The position numbers and the translations under genes are program-made. DNA of 64,000 nucleotides from an uncultured Dehalococcoidia bacterium. GTDB lineage: Bacteria > Chloroflexota > Dehalococcoidia > Lucifugimonadales > UBA3495. Position 1 is the first letter of the stretch. Each line of letters opens with the position of its first letter. Shown here piece after piece: positions 23,147 through 31,600 of this stretch. The notes under the pieces are model-generated. The model made no database searches. It was not told the DNA's origin and saw only the letters and a list, made by a program, of their open reading frames with translations. The DNA lies in the NCBI GenBank assembly GCA_951812625.1, contig CATOSP010000002.1, forward strand, positions 1,494,788 through 1,558,787. The letters run 5' to 3'.

Positions 23147-24481
23147 TTGAACGCGACTCAACCCAGTTCCCTGAAATGGCGATCACGCCTGGCGCAGTCC
23201 CTTCCCTTCTACTATGGGTGGGTTATCGTCGCCAACACGGTGGCGCTCAGCCTCTCATCCCGCACGGTTATGACCGTGGCCGTCTTGTCAGTGTTTGTCG
23301 TTCCGATGACCAATGAGCTCGGCTGGTCCCGCGGCTTGTTCTCCGGTGCTGTGAGTCTGGGGGGCCTTTGTGCTGTGGTGGTGTCTCCGTTCATCGGGCG
23401 GTGGATTGACAGATACGGTGCTGGATTGCTGCTTTCGGCATCCTCCGTGCTCACTGGCGCGCTCTCGGTGCTTCTCGCGGTCACGGCGAACCCGCTAGCC
23501 TTCTACGCTCTTTACGTGCCGGGAAGGATGATCTTCACCGGCCCTCTGGAACTCGGTATACCCACGGCGCTCAGCAATTGGTTCATCCGAAGACGCCCCT
23601 TGAGCCTTGCGATAGACGGCGCATCTAAGGGCATTGGACTGACCATTATGCCGTTGGTAGCCCAGTTCATAATCACCGGGTGGGACTGGAAGACGGCATG
23701 GGTGGCCTTGGGCATCCTGTCCGTGGCCGTGGGCGTTATACCTCCGCTGCTCTTTATGAGCCGCCGCCCGGAGGACCTGGGCCTCGAACCCGACCCTGCG
23801 CCTCGTGCCAGGCAGGAAGCCCATGCAGGGGACTCGGAAGCCGGGCTCGAGACGCCTGGAACAACGGCTGAGACCAATTTCACCGTGAGTCAGGCGTTGA
23901 GGACCCGTGCTCTGTGGATACTGGCGGTATTTTCCGGCGCGGGTTTCATGGTCCAGGCCGGGGTCAGCCTCCATCAGGTCCCCCACTACATAGAGCAAGG
24001 GATATTGCCGCACTATGCGGCGTTGACCGCCAGCGGGTTTGCCCTCGCTCAGGTCATCGCTGGGATGCTCTGGTCGACCCTAACCCGTAGGGTTCACTTG
24101 CGGTACCTGCTTGCGACTGCTGCCTTTGTGCTCGCCGGTGCCTCGGTGGCTACTTCCCATAGCTATACTCCGATCTCTGCGCTGGCATCCGCCGGCGCGG
24201 TCGGCCTGGGTGTGGGAGGGTTGCATCTGTTGGTGAGGCTGACATGGGCCGACTACTACGGCCGGCAGCACCTTGGGTCCATAAGAGGAATCACAATGTC
24301 CGCCCAGATCGGCGGCCAGGCCCTGGGGCCAGTCACCTCCGGGTTCTTGTACGACCACACCGGGAATTATCATCTGGCGCTCCAGGTCTTCACGGCAACT
24401 GCGGCCCTGGGGGGTCTTCTGGTCTTGTTCGCTGCACCGCCCAAGATGCAGGCAGGTGCCCACGTGTCAACAGCGGCGTGA
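23147..24481 (+). CDS. MFS transporter
   Basis: About 445 residues with 12 membrane helices. FYYGWVIVANTVALSL opens helix 1, as in oxalate/formate-antiporter and monocarboxylate-like facilitators, GRWIDRYGAGLLL is the loop 2-3 motif, and a central hydrophilic loop holds the EDLGLEPDP that ends the first half in this family. TTG 23147 is preferred since a TATAAT overlaps the region before it, but its ribosome site is poor and GTG 23090 remains possible. The gene is isolated: the SDR gene upstream is divergent and the Fur gene follows with its own promoter. It is a paralogue of the carrier at 62249-63541. Likely substrate: an organic acid. Confidence 0.88.
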   Translation: MNATQPSSLKWRSRLAQSLPFYYGWVIVANTVALSLSSRTVMTVAVLSVFVVPMTNELGWSRGLFSGAVSLGGLCAVVVSPFIGRWIDRYGAGLLLSASSVLTGALSVLLAVTANPLAFYALYVPGRMIFTGPLELGIPTALSNWFIRRRPLSLAIDGASKGIGLTIMPLVAQFIITGWDWKTAWVALGILSVAVGVIPPLLFMSRRPEDLGLEPDPAPRARQEAHAGDSEAGLETPGTTAETNFTVSQALRTRALWILAVFSGAGFMVQAGVSLHQVPHYIEQGILPHYAALTASGFALAQVIAGMLWSTLTRRVHLRYLLATAAFVLAGASVATSHSYTPISALASAGAVGLGVGGLHLLVRLTWADYYGRQHLGSIRGITMSAQIGGQALGPVTSGFLYDHTGNYHLALQVFTATAALGGLLVLFAAPPKMQAGAHVSTAA

Positions 24482-24522
24482 CCCCCCCGTGTGGTGCAAC
24501 CCGTTGGCGCCGCCCAGCCTCA

Positions 24523-24573
24523 TTGACAACTCGATTTTTTGGTCTATCATTATTAGCGCAAACGATTGCAATA
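24523..24573 (+). promoter_or_regulatory. Sigma-70 promoter with candidate metal-regulator operator
   Basis: TTGACA (24523-24528) and TATCAT (24545-24550) are separated by 16 bases. Just downstream AGCGCAAACGATTGCAATAA (24554-24573) contains the small inverted repeat GCAA-ACGA-TTGC near the expected transcription start. Auto-repression by the Fur-family protein is likely but the box is not a textbook Fur or Zur site. Confidence 0.6.
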
Positions 24574-24586
24574 ACTAGGAGATGCA

Positions 24587-25021
24587 ATGTCCGGCCACGG
24601 GTCCGCGGTAGACATGTTGCGCTCCCAAGGATATCGCATGACGCCGCAGCGTCTGTCGGTCCTGGATATCGTCGCTAGCCAACAAGGCCACATCGGAGTC
24701 GACGAAGTTTGGGGCTTGGCAAGACAGCAGCACCCATACGTAGATTTGGCAACCGTGTACCGGACATTACAGTTGTTGAAGCGTGCCGGGGTCGTAACTG
24801 AGGTTTTGATCGGGAATAGGCTGCATTTCGAAATGATCGACAAGCACAACCCTCATCAGCATATGGTCTGCTCCTCTTGTGATTCAGTCTTCACCCTCAG
24901 TCCGGATTACTTGGCAGGGTTCAGCCGCCGATTGGTTGAGGAGTTCGGGTTTGTGCCTGACCTGGAGAATCTGACTATTGGAGGGACGTGCCTCGCGTGC
25001 CTCCAATCGGAGCAGGCATGA
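24587..25021 (+). CDS. Fur-family metal-dependent repressor (Zur-like)
   Basis: 144 residues. The winged helix is in RMTPQRLSVLDIV and DLATVYRTLQLLKRAGVV. The dimerisation domain has the metal ligands HFEMIDKHNPHQHMVCSSC and a second CLAC near the end, the two-CxxC structural zinc site of Fur, Zur and PerR. ATG 24587 has TAGGAG 5 bases ahead. It is the first gene of an operon with a metal-binding lipoprotein, an ABC ATPase and a permease, so it most likely senses zinc (Zur) or manganese and represses the operon when metal is plentiful. Its stop overlaps the next start (ATGA). Confidence 0.9.
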   Translation: MSGHGSAVDMLRSQGYRMTPQRLSVLDIVASQQGHIGVDEVWGLARQQHPYVDLATVYRTLQLLKRAGVVTEVLIGNRLHFEMIDKHNPHQHMVCSSCDSVFTLSPDYLAGFSRRLVEEFGFVPDLENLTIGGTCLACLQSEQA

Positions 25022-26082
25022 GAGGCCATATCGCCAACCCCAAGTCGTTCCTCCGAAGTTTGGCAGCGATTGTATTGCTGCTCGGAACGGTGCTTCTCAT
25101 GTTCGCATGTGGGGGAGCGCCAGTGGCATCTCAGGACGTTGTTCCCCAGCCCCTTCCGTCTGGTGACGGCTCCCTTAGCGTCGTTTCAACCGTGTCTCCG
25201 ATCACCAGCATTGTCGAGAACATCGGCGGCGATCGTATCCGGCTTGAGGGCATCGTGCCCGAGGGAGTGAATTCGCATACTTTCGAGCCCTCTTTCTCAC
25301 TGGCTGAGACCCTGTCTGAGGCGGATGTCGTCTTCTTGAATGGCTTGTTCTTGGAGCAGCCGAGCTTGGAGATGGCCCAGGCGAATCTGAAGGACGGCGC
25401 ATCCATTGTCAGCCTCGGTGATCAGACGATAGGCCGAGAGGACTGGCAGTTCGACTTCTCCTTCCCTGAATCGGGTGGCCACCCCAACCCACATCTCTGG
25501 CCAGACCCCATCCTCTCGCTGCAATACGCGGAGATCGTGCGCGACCATCTGGCCGAGCGGGACCCGGAGAACGCGGACTACTACTCCGCCAACTACGACG
25601 TTTTCCGGTCCCGAATCGTACAACTCGACGAGGCGATAAAGGCTATTGTAGCCAGCGTGCCGCCCGGTAACCGGAAGTTGCTCACTTACCATGACTCTTG
25701 GGCATACTTTGCCAAGCGCTACGGCATGACCGTCATTGGAGCAGTTCAGCCATCGGACTTTTCTGAACCTTCAGTCGGGGAAGTGATTACCCTGATCGAG
25801 CAGATCCGCGAGGAGAAGATACCTGCCGTGTTTGGTTCCGAGGTATTCCCCAGTGACGTGATGGAACTTATCGCCTCGGAATCGGGTGCGACACTCGTCG
25901 ACGATTTGAGCGATGACGACTTGCCAGGGGGCCCCGGCGATCCTCGGCATAGCTACCTGGGTCTGATGGTGGCTAACCTGGAGGTTATGATACCTTCTCT
26001 CGGCGGCGACGCCTCCGCACTCTCCGGAATCGATACAGGGCCGGTCTTCGACGGCGTCTCGAACGCCATATACCCGCAATGA
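25018..26082 (+). CDS. Metal ABC transporter substrate-binding lipoprotein (ZnuA/TroA family)
   Basis: 354 residues. A hydrophobic signal ends in the lipobox LMFAC, giving a diacylated lipoprotein on the outer face of the membrane. The TroA fold has VSTVSPITSIVENIGGDRI and the metal ligands in VNSHTFEPS, HPNPHLWPDP and LLTYHDSWAYF, plus an acidic ligand near FGSEVFPS. The His-rich loop common in zinc-specific ZnuA is short here. ATG 25018 overlaps the repressor stop and follows GGAGCAGG; a GTG/ATG at 24988 lies inside the previous gene. It delivers zinc or manganese to the ABC transporter encoded next. Confidence 0.93.
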   Translation: MRGHIANPKSFLRSLAAIVLLLGTVLLMFACGGAPVASQDVVPQPLPSGDGSLSVVSTVSPITSIVENIGGDRIRLEGIVPEGVNSHTFEPSFSLAETLSEADVVFLNGLFLEQPSLEMAQANLKDGASIVSLGDQTIGREDWQFDFSFPESGGHPNPHLWPDPILSLQYAEIVRDHLAERDPENADYYSANYDVFRSRIVQLDEAIKAIVASVPPGNRKLLTYHDSWAYFAKRYGMTVIGAVQPSDFSEPSVGEVITLIEQIREEKIPAVFGSEVFPSDVMELIASESGATLVDDLSDDDLPGGPGDPRHSYLGLMVANLEVMIPSLGGDASALSGIDTGPVFDGVSNAIYPQ

Positions 26083-26165
26083 CCGGCACACACTCGGATC
26101 ACCGGATTGAGAGCCCTTTATTTCGGGAGTCCCAGCCCGACTCCAAACAGGGATGAGAACTAAGT

Positions 26166-27128
26166 ATGCTGCACCCGCCCGGGCTTGAACATCTGCACCG
26201 GCCTGATCCCAACGCCCCGCCGGTTGTTGAGTTTCGCGGCGTCAGTGCCGGTTACGGCGGCGCTCCGGTAGTCGAAGACGTTAACCTGGAGATCATGACC
26301 GGAGACTTTGTCGGGCTGCTTGGCCCCAGCGGTTCGGGGAAGACCACCCTGTTGCGCACGGTACTCGGTGCGGTGGACGTGCTCGCCGGACATGTTCTTA
26401 TAAATGGGCAACCCGCCAATGGGCGCCGGCATAGGGCAGGATACGTCCCCCAGCTGGAGACCATTGACTGGAACTTCCCGGTCACCGTCGAAGAAGCCGT
26501 GATGATGGGTCGCACCATGTCCAACGCCTGGTTCCCCTGGTTCCGCCGCAGAGAGCGGGAGTTGGCACTGGATATGATGGAGCGGCTTGGTATCGCCCAA
26601 CTGGCTAAGCGCCACATCCGGGAGCTCTCCGGCGGACAGCAACAACGGGTGTTTCTTGCCCGCGCCCTCGTGAGCAATCCTGAACTGCTCCTTTTGGATG
26701 AGCCAACTTCCGGGGTCGACATCAAGACCCGCGACCACGTCATGCACCTGCTCCACGACTTGAACCACGCTGGCGTGACCATCATCCTGACCACGCATGA
26801 AATCAACGCCGTGGCCGTCCATCTTCCCCGTATCGTCTGCCTGAACGGGTCTATCGTAGCCGATGGTCCTCCTCATAGGGTCATTACGCCTCATATCCTG
26901 CACGAGGTCTACGGCGCTGAGATGCCGGTGATCCAGTATCGGGGAATGACGTTGGTGGCCGAGAGCGCTCACTTCTGGTTGCAGGGTGAGGATGAGCCTG
27001 ACCCGGTGGCTACAATCCGCGACAACAGCCACCGTGAACCCATTATCCCTCACACCCATGACACTACTGGCCCCTTGGGTCAACACCACCACCACAGGGC
27101 CGAGCCGGTCGTCTCGGAGGATTCCTAA
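26166..27128 (+). CDS. Metal ABC transporter ATP-binding protein with His-rich tail
   Basis: 320 residues, about 60-70 longer than common ZnuC/MntB ATPases. Walker A is GPSGSGKTT, the Q-loop is YVPQLETIDWNFP, the signature LSGGQQQRV, Walker B LLLLDEP, and the H-loop is in LTTHE. The tail after residue 285 is histidine-rich (DNSHREPIIPHTHD and GQHHHHRAEP) and could bind metal in the cytoplasm. This matches zinc rather than manganese transport. The ribosome site before ATG 26166 is weak. The permease begins 2 bases after its stop. Confidence 0.93.
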   Translation: MLHPPGLEHLHRPDPNAPPVVEFRGVSAGYGGAPVVEDVNLEIMTGDFVGLLGPSGSGKTTLLRTVLGAVDVLAGHVLINGQPANGRRHRAGYVPQLETIDWNFPVTVEEAVMMGRTMSNAWFPWFRRRERELALDMMERLGIAQLAKRHIRELSGGQQQRVFLARALVSNPELLLLDEPTSGVDIKTRDHVMHLLHDLNHAGVTIILTTHEINAVAVHLPRIVCLNGSIVADGPPHRVITPHILHEVYGAEMPVIQYRGMTLVAESAHFWLQGEDEPDPVATIRDNSHREPIIPHTHDTTGPLGQHHHHRAEPVVSEDS

Positions 27129-27130
27129 CC

Positions 27131-28015
27131 CTGCTGGAACCATTTGAACACCCCTTCTTCGTGCGGGCGATAATCGCCGCAGCCCTCGTCGGAGGGCTCT
27201 GCGGGCTGATGGGTGTTTACATCGTACTGCGCGGCATGGCCTATTTGGGTCATGGGTTGTCACACGCCATTTTTGGCGGCGCGGCGGTTAGCTTCATTAT
27301 GTCGATTAACTTCTACTTGGGTGCCACCGCATGGGGATTCCTTTCCGCTCTCCTGGTGACCTGGATCACCAGGAAGAACCCCACCATAAGGTCCGACGCT
27401 TCGATTGGCATCATCACCACGGCTAGTTTCGCCCTGGGGGTCGCAATAATCAGTTCTCAACGTAGGTTTACCCGTGACCTCGACGCTGCACTCTGGGGTA
27501 GTGTGCTGGGTGTCCAGGTCGAGGAACTTCTTGCAATCACTGCTGTAGCATTCGTCGTCGCGCTTGTATTCTTCCTTGGGTACAAGCTGTTCCTTTTTGC
27601 AACGTTTGACGCCGAGGTAGCCCAATTTTATGGTGTACCCACGGGTTGGGTGGATACCGTCTTCTCGTTGATGCTGGCAGCCTCTATCGTAGTCTCCATG
27701 CAGGTACTCGGAGTCCTGATGATCGCGGCAGCAATCGTCATCCCACCTATCGTGGCTCGGCTGCTGACCAATAGTTTCCGCCACATGGCTATGTTGTCTA
27801 CGGGTATCGGGATAACCTGCGCTGTGCTGGGGCTATATATCAGCTACCTTATTGAACTCACTCAGGCAGCGAAGGTTTCCCCGGGTCCCAGTGTGGTTCT
27901 CTTCTCTTCAGCGCTTTTCGTAATCACGCTCGTATGGACCCGGTTACGAAGTCGTCTTGGTCATGGAGGAACCCTCGAACGACTACCTCGGGAATCAGGT
28001 TCTGCGCTGGAGTAG
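27131..28015 (+). CDS. Metal ABC transporter permease (ZnuB/TroC family)
   Basis: About 294 residues with 8-9 membrane helices: RAIIAAALVGGLCGLMGVYIVLRGMAYLGHGLSHA is the classic first helix and loop. I place the start at CTG 27131 because the reading LLEPFEHPFFVRAI matches the usual N-terminus of this family (M-L-x-P-F-x-x-P-F) and GGAGGA at 27116-27121 is 9 bases ahead. The first standard start is GTG 27161, which would cut ten residues. Translation coupled to the ATPase gene is likely. It forms the channel of the metal importer, and may be regulated by the Fur-family repressor at the head of the operon. Confidence 0.9.
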   Translation: MLEPFEHPFFVRAIIAAALVGGLCGLMGVYIVLRGMAYLGHGLSHAIFGGAAVSFIMSINFYLGATAWGFLSALLVTWITRKNPTIRSDASIGIITTASFALGVAIISSQRRFTRDLDAALWGSVLGVQVEELLAITAVAFVVALVFFLGYKLFLFATFDAEVAQFYGVPTGWVDTVFSLMLAASIVVSMQVLGVLMIAAAIVIPPIVARLLTNSFRHMAMLSTGIGITCAVLGLYISYLIELTQAAKVSPGPSVVLFSSALFVITLVWTRLRSRLGHGGTLERLPRESGSALE

Positions 28016-28294
28016 GATGGGCGTCAGTTTGTCCTGAAAATGCAAAGCCGCAGTAAGTTGTGCAATTGACACTCCTTAAACCCCTTGTCTATACCACCAC
28101 TTGAGTCATATATTGAGCTTGGGTATCGACAAATCCGGGAAGTATACAGCCTGCCGAGGGATGGTGAGGGCAAGGCTGCCTCAAGTGCGTTGCACTTGGC
28201 ACCTTAGCAAAGAGAGTGGTCATCAGGCGCGGTTCTAACCCCGGCTTCGTAATAGACCAATGCCTCAGTTATGGATATTGGAGGGCAGCACCGG

Positions 28295-29047
28295 GTGACG
28301 ACCAGGAATAGTCGCAGCGGCAATTCACGATCCCACCTGACTGGCTCCCGTCCACCTGAACCGAACCTGTTTCAACGGTTCGAGAACCACGTCCAGGGAA
28401 AGACCATGGCCGGGCTAATGGAGCTTGTGCCGCTTATCGTCTCAGCCTTGGTCCTTGCGTTCATCGTCCGCTACATCGACCAGTTTATCAGGCCACTGCC
28501 CTTCGTCGCTGGGAAGCCTTGGGACTTCCCAGGCATCGGCCTTCTGGCTGCCATCATCGTGTTTTATCTGATCGGCCTGCTGGTCTCCACGAGGGTTGGT
28601 CGGCTCCTCATGGAGTGGAAGAACGTAGTTCTGAACAGTATCCCGGTCGTGAAAACCATTTATGGAGTCACGCATCAGGCGACGAAGAGCGTGAGCAGTC
28701 AGTTCGGATTCACTAGGGTCGTCTTCCTCGAGTGGCCAAGAGAGGGAGTGGTGGCGATGGGATTTGTTACCGGTCGCGCCTTCCGGGATAGTAATGCCCC
28801 GGCAGATGATGACGAGCCTCAGTCAATAGTTGTGGTCTACATTCCCACGGTTCCCAACCCGACTTCAGGAAATCTGGCATTCGTTATGGAAGACGACCTC
28901 TTTGAGACCGACATGACGGTTGAGCACGCCATGAAGCTGGTATTCTCAGGGGGGATCGTCTTGCCCGACTCAGTGTCCCTGGCCCGATTGAATCGCGTTC
29001 GCAACGATCAGGAGTTCATCGACCGCTTCCTTGTCGACTCCCATTAG
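28295..29047 (+). CDS. DUF502 family membrane protein
   Basis: 250 residues. Two membrane helices (LVPLIVSALVLAFIVRYID and GIGLLAAIIVFYLIGLLVS) are followed by the DUF502 hallmark IPVVKTIYGVTHQATKSVSSQ, VVFLEWPREGVVAMGFVTG and VYIPTVPNPTSGNLAFV. The family occurs in many bacteria; its role is unknown, with links to membrane stress in plants and bacteria. GTG 28295 is preferred because GGAGGG lies 9 bases before it; ATG 28271 would start upstream of that site. It stands alone, with 279 noncoding bases before it in which I see no gene. Confidence 0.85.
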   Translation: MTTRNSRSGNSRSHLTGSRPPEPNLFQRFENHVQGKTMAGLMELVPLIVSALVLAFIVRYIDQFIRPLPFVAGKPWDFPGIGLLAAIIVFYLIGLLVSTRVGRLLMEWKNVVLNSIPVVKTIYGVTHQATKSVSSQFGFTRVVFLEWPREGVVAMGFVTGRAFRDSNAPADDDEPQSIVVVYIPTVPNPTSGNLAFVMEDDLFETDMTVEHAMKLVFSGGIVLPDSVSLARLNRVRNDQEFIDRFLVDSH

Positions 29048-29237
29048 GTCTGCGAGGAGCGTACCCCACCTGTTTCCCCAGTCAACTGGGAGTTAGGTGC
29101 ACTGCATTGGCGGCGGTTGCTCTGGGTAGCTCGGTGGGTCCCTGAGCCCTGCTTGGGCCCATCGCGGGTCACCAGAACTCCTCGACTCTCATTTTGCGAA
29201 AATGCCCGAACGGTCCTCCTTCGCTGGGTGTGCACAA

Positions 29238-31592
29238 TCAAGAGTCTGCGGCAGCTCCAGCAGGCGCTCCAACTGTCTCATCGTCCCCGAGGATTATGGG
29301 GTTGGTCGGGAGTTGGATAATCATCTCCGTGAATTCACCAGGTTGAGAGTCAACTCGAATCCCACCGCCATGCTTGCGGATGATGTCGGTGCATATGGCT
29401 AGGCCTAGCCCGGTACCCTTGTCGGTCGCCTTGGTCGTGAAGAACGGGTTGAATATCTTGTCCACCACGTCGGCGGGAATACCGTTACCGTTGTCTCGGA
29501 TCCGAATCTCGATGTCTTCTTCTAAGCGCTTCGTAGTGAGCAGAAGCGACGGCTCGTACCCCGTCTCCTCGGCAGTGCGTCTCTCGGCTGTCGCATCGCA
29601 GGCGTTTGCAACCATGTTCAGGAACACGCGGCCGATGTCCTGGGGCACGACGTCTATCTCCCCCACCTCCGGGTCCATGTCCTCATTGATCGCCATCTGG
29701 AAGTCCACGTCCATAGCGCGAGCGCTGTGGAAGGCAAGCCTAGCGTTTTGTTCGAGAAGCCGGTTCAGGTCCGTAGGCTGCGGTCCCCCGGTCCCGCGTC
29801 CCATCATCAACATGTCCTGTACGATGCGGTTGGCGCGCTCTCCGTGGAACTTGATGCGGTCCATATTGTCGGACAGGTCCCCGGATATATCCTCTACTAT
29901 ATCCTTTTGCTCCTGGTTCAGTCTGTCGCTCGCTTCGTCCAGCGTTTCGCGTAGCTCCAGCAGCAGATCATCGGAGGCCTCTGAGAAGTTCTTGACGAAG
30001 TTCAGAGGATTCCTGATCTCGTGAGCGACCCCGGCCGTCAGCTCACCAAGAGCAGCCAGTTTTTCGCGCATCACGATCTGGTCCTGGGCCTTGCGAAGGT
30101 CCCCCAGGACCAATTCCAGCTCGTCGTTCTTGTCCTGTAGTTCCCCTGCCTGGGACTCCAGTCGGTCGTTGGCCGATTCGAGTTGACCGTTGGCGTTTTG
30201 TAGTTCCTCTGCCTGAGACTCCAATCGGTCGTTGGCCGATTCCAACTGGCCATTGGCGTTCTGTAGTTCCTGTGCCTGGGTTTCGAGCTGGTCGTTGGCC
30301 GATTCCAGTTGCCCGTTCTTTTCTTGAAGTTCCTCGGCAAGCTTCTCAACCAGGTTCAACCGCTGGACTTCAAGCGCGTGCCGCCTGAACACTTCGAGGG
30401 CCCCGGCCATGTCCGCGATTTCGTCCTTCCCGCCAACATCGACCTCTGTTTCTAGGTCCCCGCCGGCCATGCGCCGCATCCCATTGGAGAGCAGGCCGAG
30501 CCGCCGCAGGATTACCCGTCCAACAAACAGGTACGCGATGAGAAGCGCCCCACCGATGCTTATCGCACTGATCGCCAGCAGCAGAGTGCGTCCCGTGAGA
30601 ATCGCCTGTTCCGACGACGCCGTCGCCTGACGTGCGCTGGATTGGGCTTCCGCGACCAGTATGTCCACCTCGCCGCGAAGTTCGTCGGCAATTTGCCGGT
30701 TGCGGTCTAGCAGTTCCCCCATGTGTTGGGCTAGGCGTTTCTGCTGGGCCAGCAAGGCGAACCCGGTGCCCGGGTCCATCCCTAACTCGTACAGTTGATT
30801 GTACAAAGGGGTCACTTCGGCACGTAGAGTCGTCCCTTCCATCCCTGCCAGACTGCGTTCGATTCGCCCGTTAGCCGCCTCGAACCGTTCGCGCAGCGGC
30901 TCGATGGATGAAGCGTCGGAGAGATTGAAAGCGTTGGACAATAGCTGAATTGCGATATTTCCGTCCGCCTGTATCTCAGCGAGATTGCGGTATCGGCCGA
31001 ACTCGTCCTCCGAAAAATGCTTCGCCCGGGAAGACGGCCATTCCCCTAGCTCACTGTACCCGGTCATGGTGTAAAAGAGCTGATCGTCAATCGCAGGCCC
31101 CACGATCCTGTCCAGGTCGCCGCGTAGTCTCGCCAATTCCTCGCGCATTTCGTCACTGCGCTGGTCAAGTTCCAGGAGTTTGGCCTTGTCCACATTGATC
31201 TCATGGATATTGTCAGTCAGGTCCTTGGCGAAAGCGCGAATCTCTGGGAGACCGCCGTACTCTTCGCTCGTTTCCTCCAGAACGGTCAGTTGCTCGTTGA
31301 AATCGTTCTGAGTCCGCGCAATGCTGATGGAGATCTCCTCGAAGCCGCTCTGCGTCGAGGCCGCCGTTAGTCTTGGCCCTGCGTCCACTAGCGTGCCGCT
31401 GTACCGGGCAACACCGAAAGCGGCAGCGATCTCGGGTATCGTGCCTTCATTGATCCGTCTCTGGGCGTCGCCGACGCTGTTGAAGGAAAACCAGCCTACT
31501 AGGCTGGCGGCGACCGTTAGCAACACGGCTCCGCCGATCCCGGCATAGAGTTGGAATGAAATGCGAGTGCTATTCCTCAACAGTCTTTGCAT
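29238..31592 (-). CDS. Transmembrane sensor histidine kinase with repeat coiled coil
   Basis: 784 residues. A first membrane helix at about 15-37 and a second at about 335-357 flank a large helical extracytoplasmic sensor of four-helix-bundle type. HAMP follows (RLGLLSNGMRRMAGGDLETEV), then a coiled coil built of near-identical 21-residue repeats (about 425-495). HisKA carries H524 in GVAHEIRNPLN; the HATPase domain has NMVANACDAT, DNGNGIP and GTGLGLAICTDI. It is the last gene of an operon with an orphan binding lipoprotein and RsbW/RsbU-like proteins. It likely senses the loaded lipoprotein and phosphorylates the receiver of the 33372-34541 phosphatase. No other regulator is nearby. Confidence 0.92.
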   Translation of the reverse strand: MQRLLRNSTRISFQLYAGIGGAVLLTVAASLVGWFSFNSVGDAQRRINEGTIPEIAAAFGVARYSGTLVDAGPRLTAASTQSGFEEISISIARTQNDFNEQLTVLEETSEEYGGLPEIRAFAKDLTDNIHEINVDKAKLLELDQRSDEMREELARLRGDLDRIVGPAIDDQLFYTMTGYSELGEWPSSRAKHFSEDEFGRYRNLAEIQADGNIAIQLLSNAFNLSDASSIEPLRERFEAANGRIERSLAGMEGTTLRAEVTPLYNQLYELGMDPGTGFALLAQQKRLAQHMGELLDRNRQIADELRGEVDILVAEAQSSARQATASSEQAILTGRTLLLAISAISIGGALLIAYLFVGRVILRRLGLLSNGMRRMAGGDLETEVDVGGKDEIADMAGALEVFRRHALEVQRLNLVEKLAEELQEKNGQLESANDQLETQAQELQNANGQLESANDRLESQAEELQNANGQLESANDRLESQAGELQDKNDELELVLGDLRKAQDQIVMREKLAALGELTAGVAHEIRNPLNFVKNFSEASDDLLLELRETLDEASDRLNQEQKDIVEDISGDLSDNMDRIKFHGERANRIVQDMLMMGRGTGGPQPTDLNRLLEQNARLAFHSARAMDVDFQMAINEDMDPEVGEIDVVPQDIGRVFLNMVANACDATAERRTAEETGYEPSLLLTTKRLEEDIEIRIRDNGNGIPADVVDKIFNPFFTTKATDKGTGLGLAICTDIIRKHGGGIRVDSQPGEFTEMIIQLPTNPIILGDDETVGAPAGAAADS
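30110..30325 (-). repeat. Tandem 63-base repeats encoding a coiled coil
   Basis: About three and a half copies of a 63-base unit code for 21-residue repeats of the type LESANDRLESQAEELQNANGQ. 21 residues are exactly three heptads. The copies are nearly identical in protein and similar in DNA, a sign of recent expansion or gene conversion. The repeats lengthen the signalling helix between HAMP and HisKA. Confidence 0.8.
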
Positions 31593-31600
31593 GAGACTAC

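Noticed and set aside
30110..30325. CRISPR-like tandem repeats
   Set aside because: They have no spacers, stay in frame within a kinase gene and encode heptad repeats.
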